NCBI GenBank assembly: GCA_024639905.1
Contig: JAHEGE010000006.1
Span: 186,001-250,000, forward strand
Length of the DNA: 64,000 nucleotides
Direction: 5' to 3'
Source: Gammaproteobacteria bacterium
GTDB taxonomy: Bacteria > Pseudomonadota > Gammaproteobacteria > Pseudomonadales > Pseudohongiellaceae
The notes beneath the pieces were generated by a model. It made no database searches. It had not been told where the DNA came from and saw only the letters and a list, made by a program, of their open reading frames with translations. Position 1 is the stretch's first letter; each line of letters begins with the position of its first letter. The position numbers and the translations under genes are program-made. Below are positions 46,975-56,093 of the stretch, one piece after another.

Positions 46975-47322
46975 ATGGCGAATTATGGTGCCTTTTGGCT
47001 AGCGTACCTCACCGCTGCGAGCGTATTTATTGCGCTTGTGTGGCGGAAGGTCGTTATACGCCCGTTCCCGCTACTCACCTATTGGGTCAGGGCATTGAGT
47101 GTTGCTACACTGATGACCCCATGGAGCAGTAATGTGAGAGATCCGTTCTTGGCGCCCGCACTGATGATTATGGCGCTCGATGGAATCACCCTAGGGGCAG
47201 AGGCAGGACTGCGTGCATTCGTGCCTCTATTCGTCTCGTGGCTGCTGGCACTGTTGATTGCCACCGTATGGTGGTGGCGCGGACCACGCGGGATAAGAAA
47301 AAATATGATGAGTCTAAAATAG
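46975..47322 (+). CDS. Small inner-membrane protein, unknown function
   Basis: A 115-residue hydrophobic protein. There are likely three membrane segments: about residues 7-24, about 57-75 (weaker) and about 80-99 (LFVSWLLALLIATVWWW), with a basic tail GPRGIRKN. I do not recognise a family. It starts 15 bases after ycgN and ends 15 bases before the MoxR gene, and so belongs to the rnd-ycgN-moxR-vwa run. Confidence 0.65.
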   Translation: MANYGAFWLAYLTAASVFIALVWRKVVIRPFPLLTYWVRALSVATLMTPWSSNVRDPFLAPALMIMALDGITLGAEAGLRAFVPLFVSWLLALLIATVWWWRGPRGIRKNMMSLK

Positions 47323-47337
47323 AGGAAGATGAGCAGG

Positions 47338-48180
47338 ATGAATTTTACTGGTACAGACGAATATGTAGCGACCGAAGAGCTGCAGCTCGCGGTTAACGCG
47401 GCGATCGCGCTCGAAAAGCCATTGTTGATCAAGGGCGAGCCGGGTACAGGCAAGACGATGCTTGCTGAGCAGATTTCCGCTGCACTCGATATGCCGCTTA
47501 TTCAATGGCATATCAAATCGACCACCAAGGCGCAGCAAGGTCTCTATGAATACGATGCCGTTTCTCGCCTGCGCGATTCGCAACTCGGCGACGATAAAGT
47601 CCAGGATATTTCCAATTACATTGTGAAGGGAAAGCTCTGGGAGGCGTTCTCTGCTGAGCAGCAGTCTGTGCTACTGATTGACGAAATAGACAAGGCCGAC
47701 ATCGAATTCCCCAACGACCTGTTGCTCGAACTCGATAAGATGGAATTTTTTGTCTACGAGACTAAAGAGCTGGTTAAGGCGACGACTCGCCCGATCGTGA
47801 TTATTACCAGCAATAACGAGAAAGAGCTCCCTGATGCATTCCTGCGCCGTTGCTTCTTCCACTATATTGAGTTCCCCAGCACGCAGACCATGGAAAAGAT
47901 CGTCGACGTGCACTACCCCAATATCAAGAAGGATTTAGTTCGGCAGGCTATGGACGTCTTTTTCGATGTAAGGAAAATGCCCGGCTTGAAGAAAAAGCCC
48001 TCGACGTCTGAATTAATCGATTGGCTGAAGCTTTTGATGGCAGATGATATTCCCGAAGATATCCTAAAGAATCGCGATACAAAATCATCGATTCCGCCTT
48101 TATACGGAGCGTTGCTGAAGAACGAGCAGGATGTGCATCTTCTAGAAAAGCTCGCGTTCATGCATAGGGCAAAAAGCTAA
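47338..48180 (+). CDS. MoxR-family AAA+ ATPase
   Basis: A 280-residue AAA+ protein. Walker A is KGEPGTGKTMLAEQ, Walker B is VLLIDEIDKAD, sensor 1 is IVIITSNNEKELPDAFLRRC, and the arginine finger is in FLRRC. MoxR ATPases act with VWA-domain partners in maturation or metal insertion of other proteins, and a VWA gene follows with a one-base overlap (TAATG). I use the ATG at 47338 because GAGGAA sits ten bases upstream; the ATG at 47329 abuts that site. Confidence 0.9.
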   Translation: MNFTGTDEYVATEELQLAVNAAIALEKPLLIKGEPGTGKTMLAEQISAALDMPLIQWHIKSTTKAQQGLYEYDAVSRLRDSQLGDDKVQDISNYIVKGKLWEAFSAEQQSVLLIDEIDKADIEFPNDLLLELDKMEFFVYETKELVKATTRPIVIITSNNEKELPDAFLRRCFFHYIEFPSTQTMEKIVDVHYPNIKKDLVRQAMDVFFDVRKMPGLKKKPSTSELIDWLKLLMADDIPEDILKNRDTKSSIPPLYGALLKNEQDVHLLEKLAFMHRAKS

Positions 48181-49358
48181 TGTTGATCGATTTCTTCATG
48201 ATGCTGAGGAAGGAGCGGCTGCCGGTGTCCTTCACCGAGTTGTTTACTTTGCTCGAGTGTCTGAAGTGCAACATCATTTTCGGCAATATCGACGACTTCT
48301 ATCTCTTGTCTCGGATGTGCTTCGTTAAAGACGAAAAAAACTTCGATAAGTTCGACAGAGCATTCGCAAAGTACTTTGAGAAAGTAGAGATGCTCGATGA
48401 GCTTTCGCTCGCTGAGATACCTAGCGAGTGGCTGCGTAAAGAATTGGAGTCGATGCTAAGCGATGAAGAGAAAGCGAAGATCGAGGCACTCGGCGGTCTA
48501 GAAAAACTCATGGAGGAGTTTAAGAAGCGCTTGCAAGAACAGGAAAAGCGGCATCAAGGAGGCAATAAGTGGGTGGGCACTGGGGGGACATCGCCTTTCG
48601 GTGCGCACGGCTACAATCCTGAAGGAATTCGCGTAGGGCAGGAAAGTGGCAAGAATTCGCGGGCAGTTAAGGTGTGGGATAAGCGTCAGTATCGTGATCT
48701 CGACGATTCTGTCGAGATCGGCACGCGTAATATCAAGATGGCCCTCAGACGTTTGCGTAAATTCGCGCGCACAGGCGCCGCAGATGAACTCGATATCAGT
48801 GACACCATCTCGTCCACCGCGCGCAACGCCGGCCTGTTGGATATTAAAATGGTGCCCGAACGACATAATTCAGTAAAGGTACTGATCTTCTTTGATGTGG
48901 GTGGGTCCATGGATCCGCACGTCAAATTATGCGAAGAGCTCTTCTCTGCAGCACGCACGGAATTTAAGCATCTAAAGTATTTCTACTTCCATAACTTCGT
49001 TTACGAATCCGTATGGACTAAGAGTCATCGGCGCCATGCTGAGACCACCTCGACTTTTGACATAATCAACAAGTTTTCAAAAGACTATAAGGTGATATTC
49101 GTCGGAGATGCCACGATGGCTCCCTATGAGATTACCCATGTTGGCGGTAGCATAGAGCACTACAACGAAGAGGCGGGAGCTACTTGGCTTAAGCGCTTAA
49201 GTGATCATTTCGAGAATTTGGTGTGGATTAACCCGACCCCCAAAGAGTATTGGGAACACAGCTATTCGATAGAGGTGGCTAAAGAGCTGGTCGAGGAGCG
49301 TATGTATCCGCTGTCGGTCAAGGGTTTGGAAGAGGCGATGAAGCTGCTTACTAAGTAG
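48180..49358 (+). CDS. VWA-domain protein, MoxR partner (CoxE-like)
   Basis: A 392-residue cytoplasmic protein. The N-terminal half is helical and charged (LRKELESMLSDEEKAKIEALGG). The C-terminal half is a von Willebrand A domain with the metal-ion site DVGGSMD (DxGxS) and a later FVGDATM. The family pairs with MoxR ATPases as chaperone-like complexes, for example in CO-dehydrogenase maturation. No obvious client lies next door. It starts one base inside the ATPase gene. Confidence 0.85.
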   Translation: MLIDFFMMLRKERLPVSFTELFTLLECLKCNIIFGNIDDFYLLSRMCFVKDEKNFDKFDRAFAKYFEKVEMLDELSLAEIPSEWLRKELESMLSDEEKAKIEALGGLEKLMEEFKKRLQEQEKRHQGGNKWVGTGGTSPFGAHGYNPEGIRVGQESGKNSRAVKVWDKRQYRDLDDSVEIGTRNIKMALRRLRKFARTGAADELDISDTISSTARNAGLLDIKMVPERHNSVKVLIFFDVGGSMDPHVKLCEELFSAARTEFKHLKYFYFHNFVYESVWTKSHRRHAETTSTFDIINKFSKDYKVIFVGDATMAPYEITHVGGSIEHYNEEAGATWLKRLSDHFENLVWINPTPKEYWEHSYSIEVAKELVEERMYPLSVKGLEEAMKLLTK

Positions 49359-49396
49359 TGCGTAAGCAGAGTTTGGATTTGCGGGAGGATAAGTAA

Positions 49397-51085
49397 TTGC
49401 AGGATCAGTCAGATGGGTTGCGGGACAGTAACGAAGCCAGTGGTGAGCCCTTACTCAATGGCCCAGAAAAACTGCCACCCGAGCTAGATCCAGCGAAGTT
49501 TCAGTCGCTACCAGAGCTTATTGGTTACAGCCTGAAGACGCACGCCGACATGGCCGGTTTTAGCTGTTTTGGTAAGACGCTCAGCTACGGCGAAATCGAT
49601 AGGCTCAGCGCGAACTTCGCTGCATACCTGCAGCAAAAAACGCCGCTCAAGCCCGGCGATCGAATTGCCATCCAGCTGCCGAATGTTCTGCAATTTCCCA
49701 TAGCGCTTTATGGGGCGCTGCGCGCCGGCCTCGTTGTAGTTAGCACCAATCCTCTCTATACAGAGCAAGAGCTTGAGCACCAATTTAACGATTCTGGCGC
49801 TGTTGCCGTTGTTACTTTGGATGCGTTTGCTGCGAAGATACAATCGGTATTACCGAGGACGCAACTTCAGACGGTGATCGTGGCGAGGCTGGGTGACCTG
49901 CAAGCTCCGCTCAAGGGGCTTGCGTTGAATCTAGCCGCTAAATACCTGAAGAAGATGGTGCCGAGCTGGAGTCTTCCCCAGGCCGTCACTTTTGGCGCCG
50001 CAGTGGAGCCTCAGGCGACCCCCTACGTGCCTCCAACGTTGGGGCGGGAGCAAGTCGCCGTGCTTCTCTATACGGGTGGCACTACGGGAGTCGCAAAAGG
50101 CGCTATGCTCAGTCATGGCAATTTGCTGGCGAACGTCATGCAGTTTAGGTCAAGGTCGGTACTGGTCATGGACGATCGCAGCGAGAATGTCGCAGCGCCG
50201 TTGCCGCTGTACCACAGCTACGCTTTCCTCATGCATTGCTTCGCCATGCCTTACGCAGGAAATCACAATGTTCTCGTTACTAATCCTCGGGACATACCAG
50301 GCCTAGTCTCTACGTTAGAAAAATACCGAATTAACGGGTTCGTGGGCATAAATACGCTGTATTTGGCATTGCTGCGACATCCTTCATTCACTCGCCTCGA
50401 ACGAGGCGTGCTTAAGTTTTGCGGCGCAGGCGGCATGGCGATGAGTTCGTCGGTTGCGGAGGAATGGGAATCAGTCACTGGCTGCGAAGTCATCGAAGGA
50501 TACGGCCTCACCGAATGTTCGCCCGCGGTAACCGTAAACATCCCTGGACGAGTAAAACAGGGGACTGTCGGTCTGGCGGTGCCCGAAACAGAACTCTGCA
50601 CCGCGGATGAAGCTGGGAATATTCTACCCGCCGGCGAACGTGGCGAGCTTTGGATACGCGGCCCGCAGGTGATGCTTGGGTATTGGGGTCAAGAGCAAGC
50701 CACCCGCGAGGCAATTAATGCTGAGGGATGGTTTAAGAGTGGCGACTACGCAGAGATCGATGTAGAAGGCTTCGTGCGGATAGTCGACAGAAAAAAAGAC
50801 ATGATACTCGTCTCGGGTTTCAATGTTTTTCCCAACGAGATCGAAGACTGGGTCGATCGCCACGCAAAGGTATTAGAGAGCGCCGCTATCGGCGTTGCCA
50901 ACGAGAAAACGGGAGAGACGGTTAAACTCTTCGTCGTCAAAAACGATGCCTCATTGACAGAAGAAGAGCTGCTCGCTCACTGTCGGGAGGGCCTCACCGC
51001 TTACAAGATGCCTAAGCAAATCGTGTTTGCAGATGACTTGCCGAAATCAATTATCGGCAAGATTTTGCGTAGAGAACTACGCTAA
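49397..51085 (+). CDS. fadD: FadD, long-chain fatty-acid CoA ligase
   Basis: A 562-residue AMP-forming acyl-CoA synthetase that activates fatty acids for beta-oxidation. The P-loop-like motif YTGGTTGVAKGAMLSH, the FadD-type EGYGLTECSPAVTVN, WFKSGDYAEIDVEGF, DRKKDMILVSGFNVFPNE and the C-terminal Lys in KSIIGKILRREL are present. It starts with TTG behind GGGAGG. It lies behind the MoxR/VWA pair, and fadB is at the far end of the window, so the two are not an operon. Confidence 0.94.
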   Translation: MQDQSDGLRDSNEASGEPLLNGPEKLPPELDPAKFQSLPELIGYSLKTHADMAGFSCFGKTLSYGEIDRLSANFAAYLQQKTPLKPGDRIAIQLPNVLQFPIALYGALRAGLVVVSTNPLYTEQELEHQFNDSGAVAVVTLDAFAAKIQSVLPRTQLQTVIVARLGDLQAPLKGLALNLAAKYLKKMVPSWSLPQAVTFGAAVEPQATPYVPPTLGREQVAVLLYTGGTTGVAKGAMLSHGNLLANVMQFRSRSVLVMDDRSENVAAPLPLYHSYAFLMHCFAMPYAGNHNVLVTNPRDIPGLVSTLEKYRINGFVGINTLYLALLRHPSFTRLERGVLKFCGAGGMAMSSSVAEEWESVTGCEVIEGYGLTECSPAVTVNIPGRVKQGTVGLAVPETELCTADEAGNILPAGERGELWIRGPQVMLGYWGQEQATREAINAEGWFKSGDYAEIDVEGFVRIVDRKKDMILVSGFNVFPNEIEDWVDRHAKVLESAAIGVANEKTGETVKLFVVKNDASLTEEELLAHCREGLTAYKMPKQIVFADDLPKSIIGKILRRELR

Positions 51086-51094
51086 GGAATAGTC

Positions 51095-54000
51095 GTGACA
51101 CGCTCAAGATCCCGTCATGGAGCGCCGCCCGAGAGTTTGCAGGCGCTCCGTGAACAGTGCATCCCATCACAATTGTCGTATCCGCCCCAATTGCCTGTAA
51201 GCGCTAAGGCGCAGGATATCGCGCAACTCATTCGTGATAATCAAGTTGTCGTCATAGCGGGAGACACCGGCTCTGGCAAGACTACACAGCTGCCAAAAAT
51301 ATGTCTTGAGGCCGGCCTCGGCAGAGCAGGTATTATTGGTCACACTCAGCCGCGACGTTTGGCAGCACTCGCTGTTGCCGAGCGCATCGCCGAGGAGTTG
51401 GGGCCAGAGGCAGGTCGTGGCGTCGGGTCTCAGGTGCGCTTCGATGACCGCAGCGGGCCGAACACATTCCTCAAGCTAATGACCGACGGCATATTACTGG
51501 CTGAAATTCAGGCCGACCGCTCTCTCAGTAAATATGAAGCGATTATCATCGATGAGGCCCACGAACGCTCTCTCAATATTGATTTTCTCCTTGGCTTCCT
51601 GCGCGATCTCATCACACGCCGCGCCGACCTCAAGGTGCTGATTACGTCTGCCACAATCGATGTCGAAAAATTCTCGGCACACTTTGGCGGTGCGCCAATT
51701 GTCGCGGTAGAAGGACGAACGTTTCCCGTAGAGGTCAGATATCGGCCCATCGAAGCGCCTGATGAAGAGCGCAGGCAAGATGACCCACAGTCCGAGGCTA
51801 TTCTCTCGGCATTGAATGAGATTATTGATTACGATTCTCATCAGAATGCGCACGGCGACATATTGGTTTTTTTGCCGAGTGAGCGTGAAATACGCGACAC
51901 CGCGACGGCGCTGCGCAAAGCAAAGTTGCGAGATATCGAGATTCTTCCACTCTATGGGCGCCTGCAGCATGCTGAGCAGGTGCGCATATTCGCAAGTCAT
52001 TCTCAGCGCAGAGTAGTGCTCTCGACCAATGTGGCCGAGACCTCCATTACCGTGCCAGGAATTAACTATGTGATCGATACTGGCACTGCGAGAGTCAGTC
52101 GCTACAGTTTGCAGAGCAAAGTCCAGCGATTACCAATTGAAGCGGTTTCTCAAGCAAGCGCGAATCAGCGTAAGGGCCGCTGCGGGCGTGTCGCTGATGG
52201 ATTGTGTATACGGCTTTTCAGTGAGCAGGATTTCGAGGCGAGACCCGCCTATACAGACCCGGAAATACAACGCACTAACTTAGCTGCGGTTATCCTGCGG
52301 ATGCTCCACCTTCGGTTAGGTAGCATCGAGGCATTTCCGTTCCTGGAATTGCCAGAGACCAAGGCAATTAACGAAGGTCATAAACTGCTACTGGAGCTGA
52401 ATGCGATCACGACCGAACGCAGGCTTACGGCCATTGGTCGGAAAATGGCTGTGCTGCCTATCGACCCCAAGTACTCGCGAATGCTTGTTGAGGCGCACAG
52501 GCTCGGGTGTTTGAGTGATGTTTTGATTATTGTTAGTGCATTGAGCATTCAGGACCCAAGAGAGGGAAGTGAGCAGAACAAACAGCTTGCGAACGAGCGT
52601 CACGCGGAATACAAGCACCCTGACTCGGACTTCCTGTCGTTCGTTAACCTCTGGAATACCTATGAGACGCTGCGGCAATCGTCTTCCCAGGGTGAGCTGC
52701 GTAAGTACTGTAAGAAGCAATTCCTGTCGTTTATGCGCATGCGCGAATGGCGCGAGGTGCATCGTCAGCTTCTACTGAGCTGTCAGAAAATAGGGCTGCG
52801 AACACGCACTGGCGAAAGTGACTATGCCGCTATCCACAAGAGCTTAGTTGTCGGCTCTCTGCACCAGGTCGCACGAAAGTCAGAGGAACGGCATTTCATC
52901 GGTACGCGAAACAAAAAATTCACTCTGTTCGGCTCGTCGGTCCTCGCGCGCTCTGGCGCAAAATGGATTGTCTCAGGTGAACAGATCGAAACCTCGCAGG
53001 TTTTTGCTACGCAGGCAGCCAAGATTCAACCCGAATGGGTTGAAGAGGTCGCTATGCACCTGGTTAAGAGGGAGTCTTTCGATCCACACTGGAGCCGCAG
53101 GCGCCAAGAGGTGATGGCGTATGAAAAGGTCCACCTGTTCGGGCTCGTTCTCGTCGAAAAAGCGCTCGTTCGGTTTGCTCCTTTGGATCCTGTGGCCGCA
53201 CGAAATCTGTTTATTCAACATGGCCTCGTACCTAATCAGGCTGCCAGCGACCTTCGCTTCGTAAAACACAACGCGCTGCTGATAGCGCGCCTCGAAAAGC
53301 TAGAAGAAAAGCTGCGCCGGCCCGATGTTTTTCTTAGCGAGCAGAGTCAAGCTGAATTCTTCGAGAAGCGTCTCCCCCCCGAGGTGTGTTCATCGCGGAC
53401 GCTAAAGAGTTGGCTGTCTAGTATCGACGATAAGCAGGGGAACTGCTTAAAGATGAGCGAGGCCGACCTGCTTGAGTCATCAGCACTCCACGCCGCACTC
53501 ACCGAGTTTCCTGACGCTGCGTCGATACAAAGCAACCAGTTAAAGATCGATTACGCCTTTGACCCTGGCCGAGACCGCGACGGGGCTACATTGGAAGTTC
53601 CTCTAGCGCTGCTCTCGCAGCTCACTCCTGCCGATGTCGATTGGGCGGTCCCCGGGATCATAAAGGAAAAATGCACGGCTCTCATAAAGGGGTTGCCTAA
53701 GGCGCGGCGCAAGACGCTAATACCCGTAAGTGGCGTTGTTGAACAACTCATGCCGATGATGCAAGCCAGCTCTCATGATCTTGTTGATACGCTGTGCTCG
53801 GCGATATTCGACGTGAGAAAAATACGCATCGAGAGAGCCGAATTCGATGGCGTTGAGCTTCTGCCTCATCTTCAGGTTAAGGTGCGCATCGTCGATGCGG
53901 CGGGAAAGGAGCTGGCGCGCGAGGGCTCCATCCAACGTTTGCAGGCTCAACTCCTTTCGAAACCAGCGGCCGATAAGACCGCCGGACGGGGCAGAGGGGT

Positions 54001-54925
54001 TCCTTCGAACGCGAGCGCCTCGCCTGCGAGCGTGTTCGGGCACCAGTGCGAGCAGGCTGGGCTTACATCCTGGCCTTCTGAGCCTCTATCAGAATCGTTA
54101 GAGGTGGGCGAAGGGAGTATTAGGCTCTTGCGCTATCCTTGTCTGGTCGACGACGGCAGTTCGGTGAGTGTGCAACTGAGCGCAGACCCGGGGGAGTCTT
54201 CTAGCGCGCATGCGCGTGGTGTCCTTCGCCTCGCTATGCTTAACAGCGTTCAGCAGCGTAATGCGCTAAAGAAGAGTTTTACCCGCTTTGAGAACGCGCA
54301 GGCACTCAGGATGCCCCCCGGCGTTTCGAGTCTCGCCGAACAGGCTGTCACCTGCTGCTATGCCGCGGCGCTGGGTGAGACGGCGTCAGTGCGTTCTAGC
54401 GAGCATTTCGACCGGCTCATGCAGTCAGTCAAACCGCAGCTCATAGGACTAGGCGATAGGTTGCTTGCGCTCCTCGAAAGCCTTTTAGTGATAAGGCTCA
54501 CACTTAAGCTGAGGCTATCCGAGATATCATCAGCGCCTGCCTATCTGTTGAGCGATGCTCAAAGCCAGCTTGAGAGATTGTTTACCCCGAGCTTCATCGC
54601 AGACGCTGGGCTCGCTCGATTGCTTGAATACCCACGCTACCTGGAGGCGCTCCGCTTGCGTTTAGCCAAGGCGCCTTACATGGGGCCTAAGGACGAGGCA
54701 GAGACGGCGTTTATAAAGCGCTGCGACGATCGCTTACGGCATTGTCGAGAGCGCGTTGCGACACAGTATCGACAAGAGGCAAGCCATGCGCTTCTGGATG
54801 CGCGGTGGATGCTGGAAGAGTATAGAATATCGGTATTCGCCCAAAACCTCAGAACCAAGGTTCCGGTCTCTCCACAGCGAGTGGAACGGGCATTTGAAGA
54901 ACTGGAAAAAAGGATTCGTCAGTGA
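51095..54925 (+). CDS. hrpA: HrpA, DEAH-box ATP-dependent RNA helicase
   Basis: A 1276-residue DEAH helicase. Walker A is GDTGSGKTTQLPK, motif II is DEAHERSLNIDFLLG, motif III is TSATID, motif V is STNVAETSITVPG, and motif VI is QRKGRCGRV. The helicase-associated HA2 and OB regions follow, then a long C-terminal domain (DUF3418) typical of HrpA and absent from HrpB. HrpA helps rescue stalled ribosomes in E. coli. It starts with GTG behind AAGGAA, ten bases after fadD, and overlaps the mlaA start by four bases. Confidence 0.96.
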   Translation: MTRSRSRHGAPPESLQALREQCIPSQLSYPPQLPVSAKAQDIAQLIRDNQVVVIAGDTGSGKTTQLPKICLEAGLGRAGIIGHTQPRRLAALAVAERIAEELGPEAGRGVGSQVRFDDRSGPNTFLKLMTDGILLAEIQADRSLSKYEAIIIDEAHERSLNIDFLLGFLRDLITRRADLKVLITSATIDVEKFSAHFGGAPIVAVEGRTFPVEVRYRPIEAPDEERRQDDPQSEAILSALNEIIDYDSHQNAHGDILVFLPSEREIRDTATALRKAKLRDIEILPLYGRLQHAEQVRIFASHSQRRVVLSTNVAETSITVPGINYVIDTGTARVSRYSLQSKVQRLPIEAVSQASANQRKGRCGRVADGLCIRLFSEQDFEARPAYTDPEIQRTNLAAVILRMLHLRLGSIEAFPFLELPETKAINEGHKLLLELNAITTERRLTAIGRKMAVLPIDPKYSRMLVEAHRLGCLSDVLIIVSALSIQDPREGSEQNKQLANERHAEYKHPDSDFLSFVNLWNTYETLRQSSSQGELRKYCKKQFLSFMRMREWREVHRQLLLSCQKIGLRTRTGESDYAAIHKSLVVGSLHQVARKSEERHFIGTRNKKFTLFGSSVLARSGAKWIVSGEQIETSQVFATQAAKIQPEWVEEVAMHLVKRESFDPHWSRRRQEVMAYEKVHLFGLVLVEKALVRFAPLDPVAARNLFIQHGLVPNQAASDLRFVKHNALLIARLEKLEEKLRRPDVFLSEQSQAEFFEKRLPPEVCSSRTLKSWLSSIDDKQGNCLKMSEADLLESSALHAALTEFPDAASIQSNQLKIDYAFDPGRDRDGATLEVPLALLSQLTPADVDWAVPGIIKEKCTALIKGLPKARRKTLIPVSGVVEQLMPMMQASSHDLVDTLCSAIFDVRKIRIERAEFDGVELLPHLQVKVRIVDAAGKELAREGSIQRLQAQLLSKPAADKTAGRGRGVPSNASASPASVFGHQCEQAGLTSWPSEPLSESLEVGEGSIRLLRYPCLVDDGSSVSVQLSADPGESSSAHARGVLRLAMLNSVQQRNALKKSFTRFENAQALRMPPGVSSLAEQAVTCCYAAALGETASVRSSEHFDRLMQSVKPQLIGLGDRLLALLESLLVIRLTLKLRLSEISSAPAYLLSDAQSQLERLFTPSFIADAGLARLLEYPRYLEALRLRLAKAPYMGPKDEAETAFIKRCDDRLRHCRERVATQYRQEASHALLDARWMLEEYRISVFAQNLRTKVPVSPQRVERAFEELEKRIRQ

Positions 54926-55626
54926 GCGTTAGGCGCTTATCAACTCCTATTATTGCGTGGTTGCTCTGCCTCCCGGGGCTGTGTCTTGCCAGCCTTGGGG
55001 AGGGAGCGGAATCAGATCCCTGGCGCCAGGCCAACGCGGTAGTCTTCAAATGGAATGACTATTTCGATCAGTTACTTGTTCGCCCCACGGCCTTCGCCTA
55101 CACCAACCTGCTCCCTCGTGGAGCGAGGCAGGGCGTAGGCAATTTTTTCAGTAACGTCGATGATGTCAATGTGTTTGCTAACGACCTCTTGCAGCTCAAG
55201 TTTGACGCAGCGCTGAGCGATGGAGGACGCTTCGTCCTTAACAGCACGCTTGGCATAGCGGGGTTTTTCGATGTTGCAAGTAGCGTAGGCCTGCGCAAGA
55301 ACGAAGAGGACTTCGGGCAAACTCTCGCCACTTGGGGCGTGGGGGCGGGTCCGTATGTCATGCTCCCCGTATTTGGGGCGAGCACCGCTCGTGACTCGTT
55401 AGGCCTGGTGCTGGATACGTTGTTTAACCCGGTTCAGTATGTTGAAGATAGATCACTGCGCCTAGGGCTCTATATGCTGGATGAAACTGACAGTCGGTCT
55501 GGAATTCTCGCTTTAGATGAGCTTATTACCGGAGATCGCTACCTATTCGTAAGGGAGGCCTATCTCCAAAGACGCGAATTTCTGATCAGCGACGGAAAGA
55601 TGGCTGATCCATTCGGAGACTTCTAA
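54922..55626 (+). CDS. mlaA: MlaA (VacJ) phospholipid-transport protein of the outer membrane
   Basis: A 234-residue MlaA-family protein that removes misplaced phospholipids from the outer leaflet with the Mla system. The segments RPTAFAYTNLLPRGARQGVGNF, FNSTLG-like RFVLNSTLGIAGFFDVAS, EDFGQTLATWGVGAGPYVMLP and FGASTARDSLGLVLD are family-typical. The signal segment (about residues 6-24) contains Cys16 and Cys21, but neither has a good lipobox (Leu at -1), unlike E. coli MlaA. It starts with GTG inside the hrpA stop (GTGA). No other mla gene is in the window. Confidence 0.92.
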   Translation: MSVRRLSTPIIAWLLCLPGLCLASLGEGAESDPWRQANAVVFKWNDYFDQLLVRPTAFAYTNLLPRGARQGVGNFFSNVDDVNVFANDLLQLKFDAALSDGGRFVLNSTLGIAGFFDVASSVGLRKNEEDFGQTLATWGVGAGPYVMLPVFGASTARDSLGLVLDTLFNPVQYVEDRSLRLGLYMLDETDSRSGILALDELITGDRYLFVREAYLQRREFLISDGKMADPFGDF

Positions 55627-56093
55627 GTCTGTGAATCCGTCGCCTCGCGGCGAGCGTCACGCACTTCCAATTTTTTCCGAATAAAATCGCTGTGCGACAC
55701 ATAGGTCAGCTCTGCGACGCGGCGTATGACACCGTCTTCGTAACGGTCTATCTCTCCGTCTGCAAAGGCTATCTCCCACATATTGCTTATAAGCCTGAGC
55801 TTCGCCTCGTAATCGAAACTCGCATTCACTTGGCTGGTGAATTCGTAAAGTGAGGTCGCCTGCGCGGTAGTTTCTTGGGCAAGCTCGCGCAACTCTGAGG
55901 CGGCCTCTGCACCAAGATCAAGAAAATCCACAAGCACGCGCCGGAATGCCGCTTCTTCGCGTTCGTCGAGATGATGATCGCTGTGCATAACCTCCACCAT
56001 GAGCGCGGCTGTGATGAGCTTTTCCGAGAGCTCGTTAGCTTCTTGAGGCTCGTCTTTGACCTTTTTTAGCAGTGACTTAATCCTCGTCAGCAT
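55623..56093 (-). CDS. TerB-like (tellurite-resistance TerB fold) protein
   Basis: A 156-residue helical cytoplasmic protein of the TerB-like group. The two acidic, metal-binding-like segments AALMVEVMHSDHHLDEREEAAF and MWEIAFADGEIDRYEDGVIRRVAEL are the family marks. The function is unknown; the TerB fold is found in many stress proteins that are not linked to tellurite. It converges with mlaA (four bases overlap), and its start lies 17 bases inside the dusA coding end. Confidence 0.85.
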   Translation of the reverse strand: MLTRIKSLLKKVKDEPQEANELSEKLITAALMVEVMHSDHHLDEREEAAFRRVLVDFLDLGAEAASELRELAQETTAQATSLYEFTSQVNASFDYEAKLRLISNMWEIAFADGEIDRYEDGVIRRVAELTYVSHSDFIRKKLEVRDARREATDSQT

